Assembly (NCBI GenBank): GCA_030695265.1
Contig: JAUYTA010000284.1
Span: forward strand, 1-7,100
Reading direction: 5' to 3'
DNA length: 7,100 nucleotides
From: Bacteroidota bacterium
Lineage (GTDB): Bacteria; Bacteroidota; Bacteroidia; Bacteroidales; Prolixibacteraceae
The first letter of the stretch is position 1, and every line of letters begins with the position of its first letter. The notes under the pieces are model-generated. The model made no database searches and was not told where the DNA came from. It worked only from the letters and a program-made list of their open reading frames with translations. Position numbers and translations under genes: made by a program. Shown piece by piece: positions 6,577 to 7,100 of the stretch.

Positions 6577-7100
6577 TTAATATCCAGGATTTTGGGTTAA
6601 GTCAGGATTGGCAGCGATTTGTGGCTGCGGAATCGGGAAAAGTTTACGAATTGGAGATTCCGCCGAACGATTGGCAAATTCCCAGGTTCCTTTGATGAAT
6701 TTACCAAAGCGGATCAGGTCGTTACGGCGCATTGCTTCACCATTGAACTCCCATCCGCGTTCAGCTAAAAGTGCATCGGCTGTTAGTGTTGCGGTTGTAT
6801 ATAGTTTGGCCGGATTGGTAACAGAGCGTGCCCTGACCTGATTTACAAGTCCAACGGTTTCAGCTGTTGCAATGCCACCGTTTTTACGCATCAACGCCTC
6901 AGCTTTCATCATCAGGATATCGGCATAGCGATAAACTACAAAGTCGTTGCCCATTGATACACCCTGAATTGGGCCATACTGATATTTTGCGAATCGGGCT
7001 CCCATGAATTCGAGTGCCAGCTGATGGTTGTAAACAACACCATCGGTAGGATTATAAATATTGATGAAATCAATCGTCAGGTTCAATAATTTGCCATTAC
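6577..7100 (-). CDS. RagB/SusD-family outer-membrane glycan-binding lipoprotein, C-terminal part
   Basis: Only the last 174 or so codons are in the window. The frame is open to the right edge (upstream residues NGKLLNLTIDF), so the gene starts outside; the TTG at 7086 that could pass for a start is internal. SusD-family proteins are surface lipoproteins that cap a SusC TonB-dependent transporter and hand it oligosaccharides. The family C-terminal signature is clear: YRYADILMMKAEALMRKNGG, then VNQVRARS, a LLAERGWEFNGEAMRRNDLIRFGKF block, and the end LFPIPQPQIAANPDLTQNPGY split around IPQPQI. The lipobox and N-terminal TPR helices are not visible. The usual order places susC further upstream (right of the window). 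A strong terminator follows. The ligand cannot be read from this part; the GH51 neighbour suggests an arabinose-containing glycan. Confidence 0.95.
   Translation of the reverse strand, partial: NGKLLNLTIDFINIYNPTDGVVYNHQLALEFMGARFAKYQYGPIQGVSMGNDFVVYRYADILMMKAEALMRKNGGIATAETVGLVNQVRARSVTNPAKLYTTATLTADALLAERGWEFNGEAMRRNDLIRFGKFIKGTWEFANRSAESPIRKLFPIPQPQIAANPDLTQNPGY

Noticed and set aside
7084..7086. TTG at 7086 as the start of the SusD-family gene
   Set aside because: The frame stays open to the window edge and the family has some 300 or more further N-terminal residues, so this TTG is an internal Leu codon.

Overview
The window most likely comes from a member of the Bacteroidota, probably an environmental or gut relative of Marinilabiliales/Prolixibacteraceae (the order and family are inference). 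The signs are a SusD-family lipoprotein end, a secreted GH51 arabinofuranosidase, a giant adhesin-like protein with HYR/PKD repeats and a type IX secretion (T9SS) C-terminal domain, a TAnnTTTG promoter box, and no Shine-Dalgarno sequences before the starts.

All three genes lie on the minus strand, so they are read from right to left. At 6577-7100 is the C-terminal third of a SusD/RagB-family glycan-binding outer-membrane lipoprotein. Its N-terminus, and presumably its SusC partner, lie beyond the right edge. A strong rho-independent terminator (6518-6549) closes it. Then comes a 476-bp non-coding gap holding four short GC-rich hairpins at about 50-nt spacing, bounded by an 11-bp inverted repeat, and a Bacteroidota-type promoter just upstream of the next gene. 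At 4136-6100 is a complete GH51 alpha-L-arabinofuranosidase with a CBM4/9-like module, closed by a long hairpin terminator (4047-4086). About 545 bp of AT-rich DNA without a gene follows (3503-4046). At 89-3502 is a 1137-residue secreted modular protein: signal peptide, HYR domain carrying an inserted C-type lectin, a series of 80-residue Ig-like repeats (one carrying a 158-residue insertion), HYR, PKD, a GGGW domain, an Asp-rich linker and a T9SS sorting domain. A perfect 14-bp-stem hairpin (1-32) ends it.

Together the genes suggest the edge of a polysaccharide-utilisation locus aimed at arabinose-containing plant or algal glycans: SusD captures oligosaccharide, GH51 removes arabinofuranose, and the lectin/HYR protein may bind glycan or surface. 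Terminators between the genes and a separate promoter for GH51 argue for three transcription units rather than one operon.

The two points most worth a second look are the stop codon that cuts the T9SS domain just before its last strand, although the frame beyond it still encodes a plausible domain end, and the hairpin array bounded by inverted repeats between susD and GH51.
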